Shown: positions 24,998-32,830 of the stretch, piece after piece
How positions within the stretch are numbered: the stretch's first letter is position 1
Layout: each line of letters begins with the position of its first letter
From: Acidobacteriota bacterium
GTDB taxonomy: Bacteria; Acidobacteriota; UBA4820; DSQY01
Direction: 5' to 3'
NCBI GenBank assembly: GCA_040752915.1
Contig: JBFMHB010000024.1
Location: 1 to 42,438, forward strand
DNA length: 42,438 nucleotides
Program-made: the position numbers and the translations under genes
Notes under the pieces: generated by a model
The model's input: only the letters and a program-made list of their open reading frames with translations
Told to the model about the DNA's origin: nothing
Databases searched by the model: none

Positions 24998-25204
24998 ATG
25001 AAGAAGGCCATTCACCCCGCATACCACGAAGTCACCGTGACGTGTGCCTGCGGGAACACGTTTCCGACCCGCTCCACGAAGAAGGACCTGAAGGTGGAAA
25101 TCTGCTCCAATTGCCACCCCTTCTTCACGGGCAAGCAGAAATACCTGGACACCGCGGGCCGGATCGAGAAGTTCAACCGCAAGTACAAGAACAAGTCGGA
25201 GTAG
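24998..25204 (+). CDS. rpmE: 50S ribosomal protein L31 (cysteine/zinc type)
   Basis: 68 residues, the usual length for L31. It opens [16 protein letters not shown] and keeps the zinc cysteines CACGN...[13 protein letters not shown], so it is the zinc-binding (C+) form rather than the zinc-free paralogue made under zinc starvation. It binds the large subunit at the central protuberance. The start has a strong AGGAGG. A recognisable promoter lies just upstream, and the DUF1385 gene and prfA follow, an arrangement common in many bacteria. Confidence 0.97.
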   Translation: MKKAIHPAYHEVTVTCACGNTFPTRSTKKDLKVEICSNCHPFFTGKQKYLDTAGRIEKFNRKYKNKSE

Positions 25205-25216
25205 ACCGTCCCTCCC

Positions 25217-26188
25217 ATGATCGAATCCGGCGGTGCCCTGTCCCGGGCGACGCGGAGGGTGTTTCTGCCCCTCCTGGCCGAGGGGAGCGTGTTGGTGGGC
25301 GGGCAGGCGGTGATCGAGGGGGTCCTCATGCGGCTCCCCAAGACCTACGCCGTGGCCGTCCGCGACCCGAAGGGCGACGTCCAGGTCAAGAAGGAGCGGC
25401 TTCTGGAGACCGCCCGCGGCCGCTTCGGAAACCTCCCCGTGGTGCGGGGCTCGGTCATTCTCTTCAAGTCCCTCATGCTGGGCATCTCGGCCCTGAACTA
25501 CTCGGCCGAAGTGGCCATGGCCGAAGAATTGAAGGAGGGAGAGAAGCCCGCCGCCGCCTCCACCTGGTCCCTCGTTCTTACGGTGGCGCTCTCCCTGGCG
25601 CTGGGGGTGCTCCTGTTTTTCTACCTGCCCCTCGTGGCCACGCAGTTCATTTCCACGCGCTGGACCCTGGCCCAGAACTCCATCGGCTTCAACCTGGTGG
25701 ACGGGGCCCTGAGGGTGGCGGTCTTTCTGGTCTACATTCTCGGCATCTCACTTGCGAAGGACATCCGAAGGGTCTTCGCCTACCACGGCGCCGAACACAA
25801 GGTGGTCTTCACGTGGGAGGCGGAGGAAGACCTCACGGTGGAAAACGCGCGCCGGCACGTGCGCCTGCACCCGCGGTGCGGAACCTCCTTCCTCCTCTTC
25901 GTCATGGTGGTGTCCATCCTGGTCTTCTCCCTCGTCCCCCACTCCTTCCCGTTCTGGGCCAAGGCCCTGGCGCGGATCGTCTTTCTGCCTCTCATCGCGG
26001 GGATCTCCTACGAGCTGATCCGCTTCACGGCCAAGTTTCCGAAAAGCCCGTGGGTGCGCCCCCTCCTCTGGCCGGGCCTCGCCTTCCAGCTCCTCACCAC
26101 GCGCGAGCCCGACGACTCCATGCTCGAGGTGGCCCTCAAGGCCCTGAGCGAGGCGCGGGATCTGGACGCGGAAGCCGCCGCGGCCTGA
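25217..26188 (+). CDS. DUF1385 family membrane protein (YqhQ-like)
   Basis: 323 residues if translated from the ATG at 25217, which has no clear ribosome site. A GTG at 25289 (residue 25), preceded by GAGGGGAGC, opens directly into the family signature VLVGGQAVIEGVLMR and may be the true start. Conserved DUF1385 blocks follow: VVRGSVILFKSLMLGISALNYSAE, HGAEHKVV, and RLHPRCGTSFLLFVM. There are about four membrane segments between about 115 and 270. The family is widespread, often next to rpmE, prfA and prmC; B. subtilis YqhQ is the named member. Its biochemical role is not established. Confidence 0.9.
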   Translation: MIESGGALSRATRRVFLPLLAEGSVLVGGQAVIEGVLMRLPKTYAVAVRDPKGDVQVKKERLLETARGRFGNLPVVRGSVILFKSLMLGISALNYSAEVAMAEELKEGEKPAAASTWSLVLTVALSLALGVLLFFYLPLVATQFISTRWTLAQNSIGFNLVDGALRVAVFLVYILGISLAKDIRRVFAYHGAEHKVVFTWEAEEDLTVENARRHVRLHPRCGTSFLLFVMVVSILVFSLVPHSFPFWAKALARIVFLPLIAGISYELIRFTAKFPKSPWVRPLLWPGLAFQLLTTREPDDSMLEVALKALSEARDLDAEAAAA

Positions 26189-26206
26189 GGCGGAAGGAGA
26201 GACTCC

Positions 26207-27298
26207 ATGGACCCGGCTATCCTCTCGCGCCTCGACAGCCTCGTTCAGAGGCGGAACGAAATCGCCGATCAGCTGGGCCGGCCTGAGGTGATGGGCGATT
26301 CCGCCCGCTTCCGAGAACTCTCCAAGGCCTACGCGGACCTGGGCGACACCGTGCAGACCTACCTCCACTACCGGAAGGCGCTCTCCGATTATGAGGGCGC
26401 CAAGGAACTCGCCTCGGGAGAGGATGCCGAGCTGGCCGCCATGGGGCGCGAGGAGGCCGAGGCCCTCGCTCCGCGCCTCGAGGAGCTCGAGCGGGCCCTC
26501 ATGGTCTGCCTTCTGCCCACCGATCCGAACGATGCCAAGAACGCCATCCTCGAGATCCGCGCAGGGACGGGCGGCGAGGAGGCGGCCCTTTTCGCGGGGG
26601 ACCTGTTCCGGATGTACGCCCACTACGCCGAGCGGCGGGGCTGGAAAATCGAGGTCCTGGACGAGAGCCGGACGGACCTCGGCGGCTTCAAGGAAGTGGT
26701 GTGCTCCCTGTCGGGCGAGAGGGTCTACTCGCGCCTCAAGTTCGAGGCCGGCGTCCACCGGGTCCAGCGCGTGCCTTCCACCGAGGCCCAGGGCCGGATC
26801 CACACCAGCGCCGTCACCGTGGCGGTCCTGCCCGAGGCCGAGGAGATCGACGTCCAGATCGACGAGAAGGACCTCCGCATCGACCGCTTCTGCTCCTCGG
26901 GTCCCGGCGGCCAGAGCGTCAACACGACCTACAGCGCCATCCGCATCACCCACCTGCCCACGGGCCTGGTGGTCTCCTGCCAGGACGAGAAGAGCCAGAT
27001 CAAGAACAAGGCGAAGGCCCTCAAGATCCTCCGCTCCCGGCTCCTCCAGATGGAGGAGGAGAAACGCATGGCTCAGCTCAGCGCCACGCGCAAGTCCATG
27101 GTCCGCTCAGGCGACCGCTCGGAGAAGATCCGGACCTACAACTTCCCCCAGAACCGTTGCACGGACCACCGCATCAACCTCACGATCCACCGCCTCTCGG
27201 ACATCCTCGACGGCGACATGGACATGCTCCTCGAGCCCCTCGTCCAGACCTTCGAGGCCGAGCGCCTCGAAGCGGAATTCGCCAGGGCCGTGAAGTAA
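26207..27298 (+). CDS. prfA: Peptide chain release factor 1
   Basis: 363 residues, standard for RF1. The tripeptide anticodon region has P190-S-T192 (RF1 form PxT, reading UAA/UAG) in [17 protein letters not shown], and the peptidyl-hydrolysis motif G234-G-Q236 is intact in SGPGGQSVN. The ATG follows AAGGAGA. It is 18 bases from the DUF1385 stop and so in the rpmE operon. The usual next gene, prmC (methyltransferase for the GGQ glutamine), is absent here; a toxin-antitoxin pair follows instead. Confidence 0.97.
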   Translation: MDPAILSRLDSLVQRRNEIADQLGRPEVMGDSARFRELSKAYADLGDTVQTYLHYRKALSDYEGAKELASGEDAELAAMGREEAEALAPRLEELERALMVCLLPTDPNDAKNAILEIRAGTGGEEAALFAGDLFRMYAHYAERRGWKIEVLDESRTDLGGFKEVVCSLSGERVYSRLKFEAGVHRVQRVPSTEAQGRIHTSAVTVAVLPEAEEIDVQIDEKDLRIDRFCSSGPGGQSVNTTYSAIRITHLPTGLVVSCQDEKSQIKNKAKALKILRSRLLQMEEEKRMAQLSATRKSMVRSGDRSEKIRTYNFPQNRCTDHRINLTIHRLSDILDGDMDMLLEPLVQTFEAERLEAEFARAVK

Positions 27299-27374
27299 GC
27301 AATCCTTACCGGGGGAGAATCTCGTCCTCATGGATGGATAGCTTTCCCAATGCGAAAGCGAGGGCGGCTATGCC

Positions 27375-27421
27375 TTGACTGTGCGTACTAAATCGTATAC
27401 ATTCGAATTTGAGGTGTACAC
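27375..27421 (+). promoter_or_regulatory. Promoter with palindromic operator of the toxin-antitoxin module
   Basis: TTGACT (27375-27380), a 17-base spacer and TACATT (27398-27403). Three short palindromes crowd the site: GTATAC (27395-27400), ATTCGAAT (27401-27408) and GTGTACAC (27414-27421, ending at the antitoxin ATG). This fits cooperative binding by a ribbon-helix-helix antitoxin or its toxin complex. Confidence 0.6.
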
Positions 27422-27658
27422 ATGGCCGAAAGACAACCATCTGTTGCAGTGACGGCAAGGCTATCCAGGAAGGAGGTGGAAAGCCTGGACCGCCTGGCCA
27501 AGAGCAGGAGACGCACCCGCTCTCAATTGGTTCGCGAGGCGGTGGCGGCCTACGTGGGGGAAAGCGCTGAATACGATCTCGCCCTGGAGCGTTTCCGCGA
27601 CCCGCAGGATAAAGTCCTCAGCGGCGACGAACTCTGGGCCTCCTTGGGCTGGTCGTGA
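27422..27658 (+). CDS. Ribbon-helix-helix antitoxin (CopG/RelB-like)
   Basis: 78 residues. Residues about 6-46 form a ribbon-helix-helix DNA-binding domain (beta strand SVAVTARLS, then EVESLDRLAKS and RSQLVREAVAAYV). The acidic C-terminal part (DLALERFRDPQDKVLSGDELW) would wrap and neutralise the toxin. The ATG follows GAGGTG. The stop overlaps the toxin start (GTGA), typical of such modules. Autorepression via the palindromes just upstream is expected. Confidence 0.88.
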   Translation: MAERQPSVAVTARLSRKEVESLDRLAKSRRRTRSQLVREAVAAYVGESAEYDLALERFRDPQDKVLSGDELWASLGWS

Positions 27659-27912
27659 CCTACGAGGTTCGTTGGAAAGCCAGCACTCGACAAGATCTCA
27701 AAGGGCTGGGACGGGAGGCCGCGGGAAGGGTGCGCACCTTCGTGGAGAGAAAGCTGGCGAAGGACCCGAGAATGGGCGAACCGCTCCAGGGCCGTTGGCG
27801 CCCCCTCTGGCGGGCCCGGACGGGCGATTACCGGGTCCTTTACGCTTTCAGCGACAAAGAACTATGGATCCTCGTCGTTCGCATAGCGCACAGGAAGGAA
27901 TCCTACCGGTAA
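27655..27912 (+). CDS. RelE/ParE-superfamily toxin
   Basis: 85 residues from a GTG overlapping the antitoxin stop. The sequence has the RelE fold pattern: YEVRWKASTRQDLKGL, ERKLAKDPRMGEPLQG, LWRARTGDYRVLYAF and ILVVRIAHRKESYR. The GDYRVLY and HRKESYR blocks are the family core, with Arg and Tyr residues placed as in ribosome-dependent RelE mRNA nucleases, though ParE gyrase poisons look similar at this length. It lies between prfA and an unrelated SDR gene. Confidence 0.88.
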   Translation: MTYEVRWKASTRQDLKGLGREAAGRVRTFVERKLAKDPRMGEPLQGRWRPLWRARTGDYRVLYAFSDKELWILVVRIAHRKESYR

Positions 27913-27980
27913 GGGCAAGCGGCCTGTCCACCGGGTGAAGGAGCGGCCGAGGGGTCGGACAGTCTTCTTTGGAGGTCCCC

Positions 27981-28778
27981 GTGGACCTGGGGCTCAAGGG
28001 CAAAGTGGCGCTGGTCTGCGGATCCAGCGCGGGCATCGGCAGGGCCGTGGCGGAGGCCCTGGCGGCGGAGGGGTGCGATCTGTTCCTCGTGGCCAGGCGG
28101 GAGGAGGCCCTGGCCGGGCTTTCGGGGGACCTTCGCCGCCGCTTCGGCGTCCGCGCCCTCTTCCGGGCCGCGGACCTGTCGGACAACGGGGAAATCTCAA
28201 CGGTCCTGAAAGACCTCCACGAAGGATACGGCCGCTGTGACGTGCTCTTCGCCAACGCGGGCGGGCCGCCCCCCGGTTCGGCCGCCTCGCTCCTCACGGA
28301 GGAGGCCCTTCGCAAGGGGTGGGAGCTGACCTTCCTGTCGGCGGCCCGGCTCATCCGCGGGGTCCTGCCGGGCATGCGGGAACGCAAGTGGGGCCGGATC
28401 GTGGCCCTCACGTCCGTGTCCGTATGGGAACCCATCGCGGGCCTTGCGCTCTCGAATGTTTACCGGCCCGCCGTCACGGGGCTCCTCAAGACCCTGGCGG
28501 CGGAGGTGGCGGCCGACGGCGTCACGGTCAACAGCGTGTGTCCGGGCTACACCCGGACCGAGCGGCTGGAAGACCTGGCCTCCGCCACCGCGGAGCGCGA
28601 GGGCACCGCGCCGGAATCCGTGCGCGCCGCCTGGGCGACCTCCATTCCCGCGGGCCGCCTCGGCGAGCCGGAGGAGATCGCGGCCGCCGTGGCCTTCCTC
28701 TGCTCCGAGAGAGCGTCCTACGTCACCGGCACGGCCCTGCCCGTGGATGGGGGCAGAACCCGCTTCCTGCTCGGGTGA
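27981..28778 (+). CDS. SDR-fold protein (BKR-like) without the canonical YxxxK
   Basis: 265 residues from the GTG at 27981, chosen because GGAGGT lies 4 bases upstream; a TTG 12 bases earlier would overlap that site. The Rossmann motif GSSAGIG (about 14-20) and NAGG (about 92-95) are present, with a serine in VALTSVSVW. The catalytic tyrosine region reads SNVYRPAVTGLLKTLA: a tyrosine is there but lysine is not at +4. This resembles a recognised SDR branch similar to 3-oxoacyl-ACP reductases with an incomplete tetrad. It may use a shifted lysine or bind rather than reduce. There is no operon partner; the sdh promoter follows. Confidence 0.82.
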   Translation: MDLGLKGKVALVCGSSAGIGRAVAEALAAEGCDLFLVARREEALAGLSGDLRRRFGVRALFRAADLSDNGEISTVLKDLHEGYGRCDVLFANAGGPPPGSAASLLTEEALRKGWELTFLSAARLIRGVLPGMRERKWGRIVALTSVSVWEPIAGLALSNVYRPAVTGLLKTLAAEVAADGVTVNSVCPGYTRTERLEDLASATAEREGTAPESVRAAWATSIPAGRLGEPEEIAAAVAFLCSERASYVTGTALPVDGGRTRFLLG

Positions 28779-28903
28779 GCACTTGCTCTTCGGCGCCAGG
28801 CGGAGAGGCCTTGGGCCGGACGAGTACCGCGTCACCCGCTCTGGAGGGCGGGGAGCGGGCGGCCCGGTCCGTCCCCATCGCTGGATCGGCTCGCGGGGGC
28901 CGT
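28779..28903. other. Intergenic stretch before the sdh promoter
   Basis: 125 bases between the SDR stop and the sdh promoter. No gene, hairpin with T-run or repeat is seen. Confidence 0.5.
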
Positions 28904-28932
28904 TTGACAGCGGCCTCCGGCGGCATTATCTT
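28904..28932 (+). promoter_or_regulatory. Promoter of the sdh operon
   Basis: Perfect TTGACA (28904-28909), a 17-base spacer and TATCTT (28927-28932). The predicted leader to the sdhA ATG is about 170 bases. Confidence 0.68.
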
Positions 28933-28985
28933 GGCCCCTTTGATGCTGGGGGACCTGTTTGAATCCATCGTCGAGGGGTGCCCGA

Positions 28986-29093
28986 CCGCGGTTCGGCCGG
29001 GGTGCGCGCCCCGTCCGCGGCCGCTGAGGGGCCGGCGGGATTCTCGGCGCAAGCCGACCCGCCCTGAAACGCACTTTCCCCCTGGAGGGGGAA
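28986..29093 (+). promoter_or_regulatory. Structured leader of the sdh operon
   Basis: Two stems are visible. CCGCGG (28986-28991) pairs with CCGCGG (29015-29020) around an inner CGGGG/CCCCG stem (28998-29002 and 29009-29013). TTCCCCC (29076-29082) pairs with GGGGGAA (29087-29093) directly before the GGAGGGAGG ribosome site. No known riboswitch is recognised; attenuation or an RNA-stability element is possible. Confidence 0.4.
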
Positions 29094-29108
29094 GGAGGGA
29101 GGAATCGA

Positions 29109-30827
29109 ATGGCTGAGGTCATCACCCACGACGTCCTGATCTTGGGGACGGGGCTCGCCGGACTCCGCGCCGCCGTGGAGCTGTCCATCCGAACGGGGGG
29201 CACGGCGAACATCGGCGTGGTTTCCAAGGTTCAGATCATGCGCTCCCATTCGGTTTGCGCAGAGGGGGGCACCGGGGCCGTCATGCGTCCCGAGGAGGGC
29301 GACAGCTTCGACCTGCACGCCTGGGACACGGTGAAGGGATCCGATTTCCTCGCCGACCAGGACGTGGTGGAGCGCTTCGTCCGGACCATGCCCGACGAGA
29401 TCCGCCTCCTCGAGCACTGGGGCCTCCCTTGGTCCCGCCGAGAGGACGGGCGGATCATGCAGCGGCCCTTCGGCGGTCACTCCTTCCCGCGCTCCTGTAT
29501 GGCGGCCGACAAGACGGGATTTTTCGAAATGCAGGCCCTCTACGACACCCTCCTGAAGTATAGAAACTTCCGGAGGTACGACGAGGTCTTCGCCACGAAG
29601 ATCCTCACCGAGGGCGGCCGCTTCGCCGGGCTGTGCTGCATCGACATGCCCACGGGCGAGTTCCTGGTGATCCGGGCCAAGGCGCTTCTCCTGGCCTCGG
29701 GCGGCCTGGGCAACCTCTACGGCTTCACGACCTACTCCCAGACCGTGACGGGCGACGGCCAGATCCTCGCGTGGGAGGCGGGGCTTCCCATGGAGGATCC
29801 GGAGTTCCTGCAGTTTCACCCCACGGGCCTGATCCCCTCGGGGATCCTCATGACCGAAGGATGCCGGGGCGAGGGCGGGTACCTGAGGAACAACTCGGGG
29901 GCCCGCTTCATGGAGAACTACGCGGCCAAGTTCATGGAGCTCGCGCCCCGGGACATCGTCTCCCGATCGGAGATGACGGAGATCCTGGAGGGGCGGGGCT
30001 TCCCCGGCCCGGACGGCCTGGACTACATCCACCTGGACCTCACCCACCTCGGGGCCGACCGGATCAACAAGCGCCTGCCCCTCATCCGCGAGGTCTGCAT
30101 CAAGTTCCTGGGCCTCGATCCCATCGAGAAGCCCATCCCCATCCGCCCGGTGGCGCACTACTCCATGGGCGGAGTCGAGGCGGACATCGACGGCCGCACG
30201 CGCATCGAGAACATCTGGGCCGCCGGGGAGGTGGCCTGCCACTCCCTCCACGGCGCCAACCGGCTCGGGTGCAATTCGACGGCCGAGTGCCTGGCCTGGG
30301 GAGGCATCACGGGAGCCAACATCGCCGCCTACCTCAAGCCGGGACCGAAGCTTTCGGGCTACTCCGAACAGGAGGCCAAGGACGAGGAGGGTCGCCTTTT
30401 CAAAGGGCTCCTGGAAAAGCAGGGCGACGAAAACCCGTACCACATCCGCCGGGAGCTCCGCCGCGTCATGGACGAGCACGCCGGCGTCTACCGGAGCGGC
30501 CCTTCCATGGAGGCCGGGCTCAAGAAAGTCGCGGAACTGAAGGACCGGTTCTCCCGCGTCTCCATCAAGGACAAGGGGCGGGTCTACAACTCCAACCTCA
30601 TGCACACCATCGAGACGAGCAACCTCCTCACCCTCGCCGAGATCCTGCTGTTGGCGGCCCACACGCGGCAGGAGTCGCGAGGCGGCCACGCAAGGACCGA
30701 CTTCAAGACGAGGGACGACGAGAACTGGTTGAAGCACACCCTGGTCTTCAACGACGGCGGGAAGCCCAAGCTGGACTACAAGGACGTGACGATCACCCTT
30801 TGGAAGCCCGTCGAGAGGAAGTACTAG
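29109..30827 (+). CDS. sdhA: Succinate dehydrogenase/fumarate reductase flavoprotein subunit
   Basis: 572 residues. The FAD-binding start is VLILGTGLAGLRAA; H47 in MRSHSVCAEGG is the expected site of covalent FAD attachment. Active-site blocks are present: FLQFHPTGLIPSG, the catalytic Arg region ELAPRDIVSRSE, RPVAHYSMGGVEAD and GLNR-like HGANRLGCNSTAECL. It oxidises succinate to fumarate, or the reverse, on the cytoplasmic face. The start follows GGAGGGAGG. It heads an sdhA-C-D-B operon, whereas E. coli has C-D-A-B. The sequence alone does not settle the direction of the reaction. Confidence 0.95.
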   Translation: MAEVITHDVLILGTGLAGLRAAVELSIRTGGTANIGVVSKVQIMRSHSVCAEGGTGAVMRPEEGDSFDLHAWDTVKGSDFLADQDVVERFVRTMPDEIRLLEHWGLPWSRREDGRIMQRPFGGHSFPRSCMAADKTGFFEMQALYDTLLKYRNFRRYDEVFATKILTEGGRFAGLCCIDMPTGEFLVIRAKALLLASGGLGNLYGFTTYSQTVTGDGQILAWEAGLPMEDPEFLQFHPTGLIPSGILMTEGCRGEGGYLRNNSGARFMENYAAKFMELAPRDIVSRSEMTEILEGRGFPGPDGLDYIHLDLTHLGADRINKRLPLIREVCIKFLGLDPIEKPIPIRPVAHYSMGGVEADIDGRTRIENIWAAGEVACHSLHGANRLGCNSTAECLAWGGITGANIAAYLKPGPKLSGYSEQEAKDEEGRLFKGLLEKQGDENPYHIRRELRRVMDEHAGVYRSGPSMEAGLKKVAELKDRFSRVSIKDKGRVYNSNLMHTIETSNLLTLAEILLLAAHTRQESRGGHARTDFKTRDDENWLKHTLVFNDGGKPKLDYKDVTITLWKPVERKY

Positions 30828-30929
30828 GGAGGGGAGGAGGGCCGGCGGCTTCGCCGGCGGCCCGGGAGTCGACTACTGGAGATTCCGGACACCCAGCCAA
30901 GGAGTTCGGAATTCGAAACGGAGGCGGAG

Positions 30930-31370
30930 ATGGCCGATCGAAAACGGCACGACAACCGGCTCGGGATTTGGGGCTGGCTGGGAGGCGGCCGGTGGGGCGT
31001 GGAGCGGTACGCGTACGCCCTGCACCGGATCACGGGCTTGAGTATCCTGCTCTACTTTCTCATGCACATCGTGGTGACGAGCCTCAGGGCCAAAGGCATC
31101 TACCTGTGGACCGATGGCGGCATGCTCCACAAGCCCATTTTCCGGGTGGGGGAGTTCATGGTGTTCCTGGCCTTCGCCTACCACGCCTTCAACGGTCTGA
31201 GGCTGGTGCTCGTGGAGCTGGGCTTCGCCGTGGGCAGGCCCATCGAGCCCGTGTATCCCTACAGGACGTCCCTGAACGTCCAGCGCCCCCTGCTGATCGT
31301 CATGATGATGCTGGCGGGGCTCTTCGTGGTGTTGGGAGGGGCCGAGTTCCTCGCGGCCCTGTCCAAGTAG
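30930..31370 (+). CDS. sdhC: Succinate dehydrogenase membrane subunit (cytochrome b, SdhC)
   Basis: 146 residues with three membrane segments (about 31-50, 75-95 and 117-140). H32 and R33 in LHRITG and H85 in YHAFNGLRLVL match the haem and quinone-site positions of SdhC. The ATG follows CGGAGGCGGAG. It lies 102 bases after sdhA, a larger gap than elsewhere in the operon, and 10 bases before sdhD. It anchors SdhAB to the inner membrane and passes electrons to quinone. Confidence 0.88.
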   Translation: MADRKRHDNRLGIWGWLGGGRWGVERYAYALHRITGLSILLYFLMHIVVTSLRAKGIYLWTDGGMLHKPIFRVGEFMVFLAFAYHAFNGLRLVLVELGFAVGRPIEPVYPYRTSLNVQRPLLIVMMMLAGLFVVLGGAEFLAALSK

Positions 31371-31380
31371 GAGGTCGGCC

Positions 31381-31767
31381 GTGAGCGAGACGAAATTCTG
31401 GACCTGGCACATGCTGGCCGGCGTTGTGATCCTTCTGCTCCTTGGGTTCCACATGGTGTACACCCACGCCGGAAACCTGACGGGTATCGCCGTGGCCGAC
31501 CGGAGCGAGGAGGCCGTCTCCCAGGCCAACTCCCTGGCCCGGGACGCCCAGCCGCTCTACCCGGTGTTCTTCACGCTCTTGTTGGGGATCGCTCTCTACC
31601 ACGGTCTCTACGGGCTCAAGAACATCCTCTTCGAACTCACGCTCAAGCCCGCGGTGGAAAAGGCCATTTCGGCGATCCTCCTGCTAGCGGGCCTGGGCCT
31701 CTTCGGGCTGGGGACCTGGGCGGCGTGGACCGTCCATTTCGCCGCAGCGGCCGGGGGGAGGGGCTGA
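31381..31767 (+). CDS. sdhD: Succinate dehydrogenase membrane subunit (SdhD)
   Basis: 128 residues from a GTG behind GAGGTC. Three membrane segments at about 11-29, 60-80 and 97-120. Histidines H10, H24, H29 and H74 (WHMLAG, FHMVYTH, YHGLYGLKNILFE) are candidates for axial haem ligation with SdhC. The sequence is more divergent than SdhC; the assignment rests on position between sdhC and sdhB and on topology. Two bases separate its stop from the sdhB start. Confidence 0.82.
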   Translation: MSETKFWTWHMLAGVVILLLLGFHMVYTHAGNLTGIAVADRSEEAVSQANSLARDAQPLYPVFFTLLLGIALYHGLYGLKNILFELTLKPAVEKAISAILLLAGLGLFGLGTWAAWTVHFAAAAGGRG

Positions 31768-31769
31768 CC

Positions 31770-32606
31770 ATGGCGGGAAAAGCAACCGAAGTGATCGACG
31801 TCGTCTTCAGCGTCCGCAGGTACACGCCGGAAAAGGACCCGGCGCCCTATTTTCAGAACTTCACGGTGCCCGTGAAGCCGGGCATGACGGTCCTGGAGGG
31901 CCTCCACTACATCAAGGAGAACCTGGACCCGACCCTGGTCTGGCGGTACTCCTGCCGCATGGGGGTCTGCGGCTCCTGCGGGATGCTCCTCAACGGGCGC
32001 CCCATGCTGGCCTGCAATACGCAGATTCTGGACATCGCCGACAAGGCGCTCGCCGTGGCTCCCCTGCCGAACTTCGACGTGGTGAGGGACCTGGTTCCCG
32101 ACCTCGTGACCATGTTCGACAAGCACCGCTCCCTGATGCCCTTCATCGTAAGGGACGAAGCCGAGCTCAATGACCCGGCGGGTGAGTACGAGCAGTCTCC
32201 CGAGGAATTGGAGGAATACCTCCAGTTCAGTTTCTGCATCCGCTGCGGCTGCTGCATGGCCGCCTGTCCCACCCTCGCCACGGACGTTCGCTACCTGGGG
32301 CCCATGCCCCTCGCCCAGGCCTACCGGTACAACGTGGACACGCGGGATGGCGCGCGCAAGGAGCGGTCCGCCGTGGCGGGCTCGGGCCACGGGGCCTTCC
32401 GATGCCACTACGCCGGCGAATGCTCCCGCGCCTGCCCCAAGGGCGTGGACCCGGCCAAGGCCATCCAGCACCTCAAGAGGCAGCTCGTCCTCGACTACCT
32501 CCACCTCTCCCGCAAGCACAAACCGTGCGACAAACTGCACGGTCCGGGCAAGCTCCCGAGAGATCCCAAGATCCCCGAGGCGCCCCCGTACACCGTGGGC
32601 AAGTAG
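31770..32606 (+). CDS. sdhB: Succinate dehydrogenase iron-sulfur subunit
   Basis: 278 residues from the ATG at 31770, two bases after the sdhD stop. The N-terminal ferredoxin domain holds the [2Fe-2S] ligands C62, C67, C70 and C82 (YSCRMGVCGSCG...ACN). The C-terminal domain has the [4Fe-4S] set C156, C159, C162, C166 (FCIRCGCCMAACP) and the [3Fe-4S] set C212, C218, C222 (CHYAGECSRACPKGVDP). All three clusters are intact, so the electron path from FAD to quinone is complete. The start has GGGGGGAGGGG upstream. A terminator follows. Confidence 0.95.
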   Translation: MAGKATEVIDVVFSVRRYTPEKDPAPYFQNFTVPVKPGMTVLEGLHYIKENLDPTLVWRYSCRMGVCGSCGMLLNGRPMLACNTQILDIADKALAVAPLPNFDVVRDLVPDLVTMFDKHRSLMPFIVRDEAELNDPAGEYEQSPEELEEYLQFSFCIRCGCCMAACPTLATDVRYLGPMPLAQAYRYNVDTRDGARKERSAVAGSGHGAFRCHYAGECSRACPKGVDPAKAIQHLKRQLVLDYLHLSRKHKPCDKLHGPGKLPRDPKIPEAPPYTVGK

Positions 32607-32629
32607 CCCGGCGGAGGTCCTTCCACGAG

Positions 32630-32660
32630 ACGCCCCGGTCTCCGGACTGGGGCGTTTCGC
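32630..32660 (+). terminator. Terminator after sdhB
   Basis: An 11-bp stem with one G-T pair (32630-32640 with 32645-32655; outer arm ACGCCCC/GGGGCGT), 4-base loop, then TTCGCTT. It closes the sdh operon. Confidence 0.6.
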
Positions 32661-32764
32661 TTGGATGCACTCCCAGGGCGCCTGCGGGGGAGGCTGCAAC
32701 TCAAGTCTTTTCAGTGTAATGGCTTCTCTACATCCGGAAGGTCCGGTCCGGGCCCAAAAAGCCC

Positions 32765-32794
32765 TTGACACCCCGTTTTAGCCTGTTTTAACCT
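32765..32794 (+). promoter_or_regulatory. Promoter of the FadL-like gene with tandem 10-bp repeat
   Basis: TTGACA (32765-32770), then two adjacent 10-bp direct repeats, GTTTTAGCCT (32775-32784) and GTTTTAACCT (32785-32794). The second supplies the -10 region (TTTAAC at spacing 16). Repeats one helical turn apart within the spacer suggest binding by a regulator on one face. Confidence 0.55.
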
Positions 32795-32830
32795 GACCGC
32801 GTATCTTTTCTTTTGGAAGAGGAGGATCGG

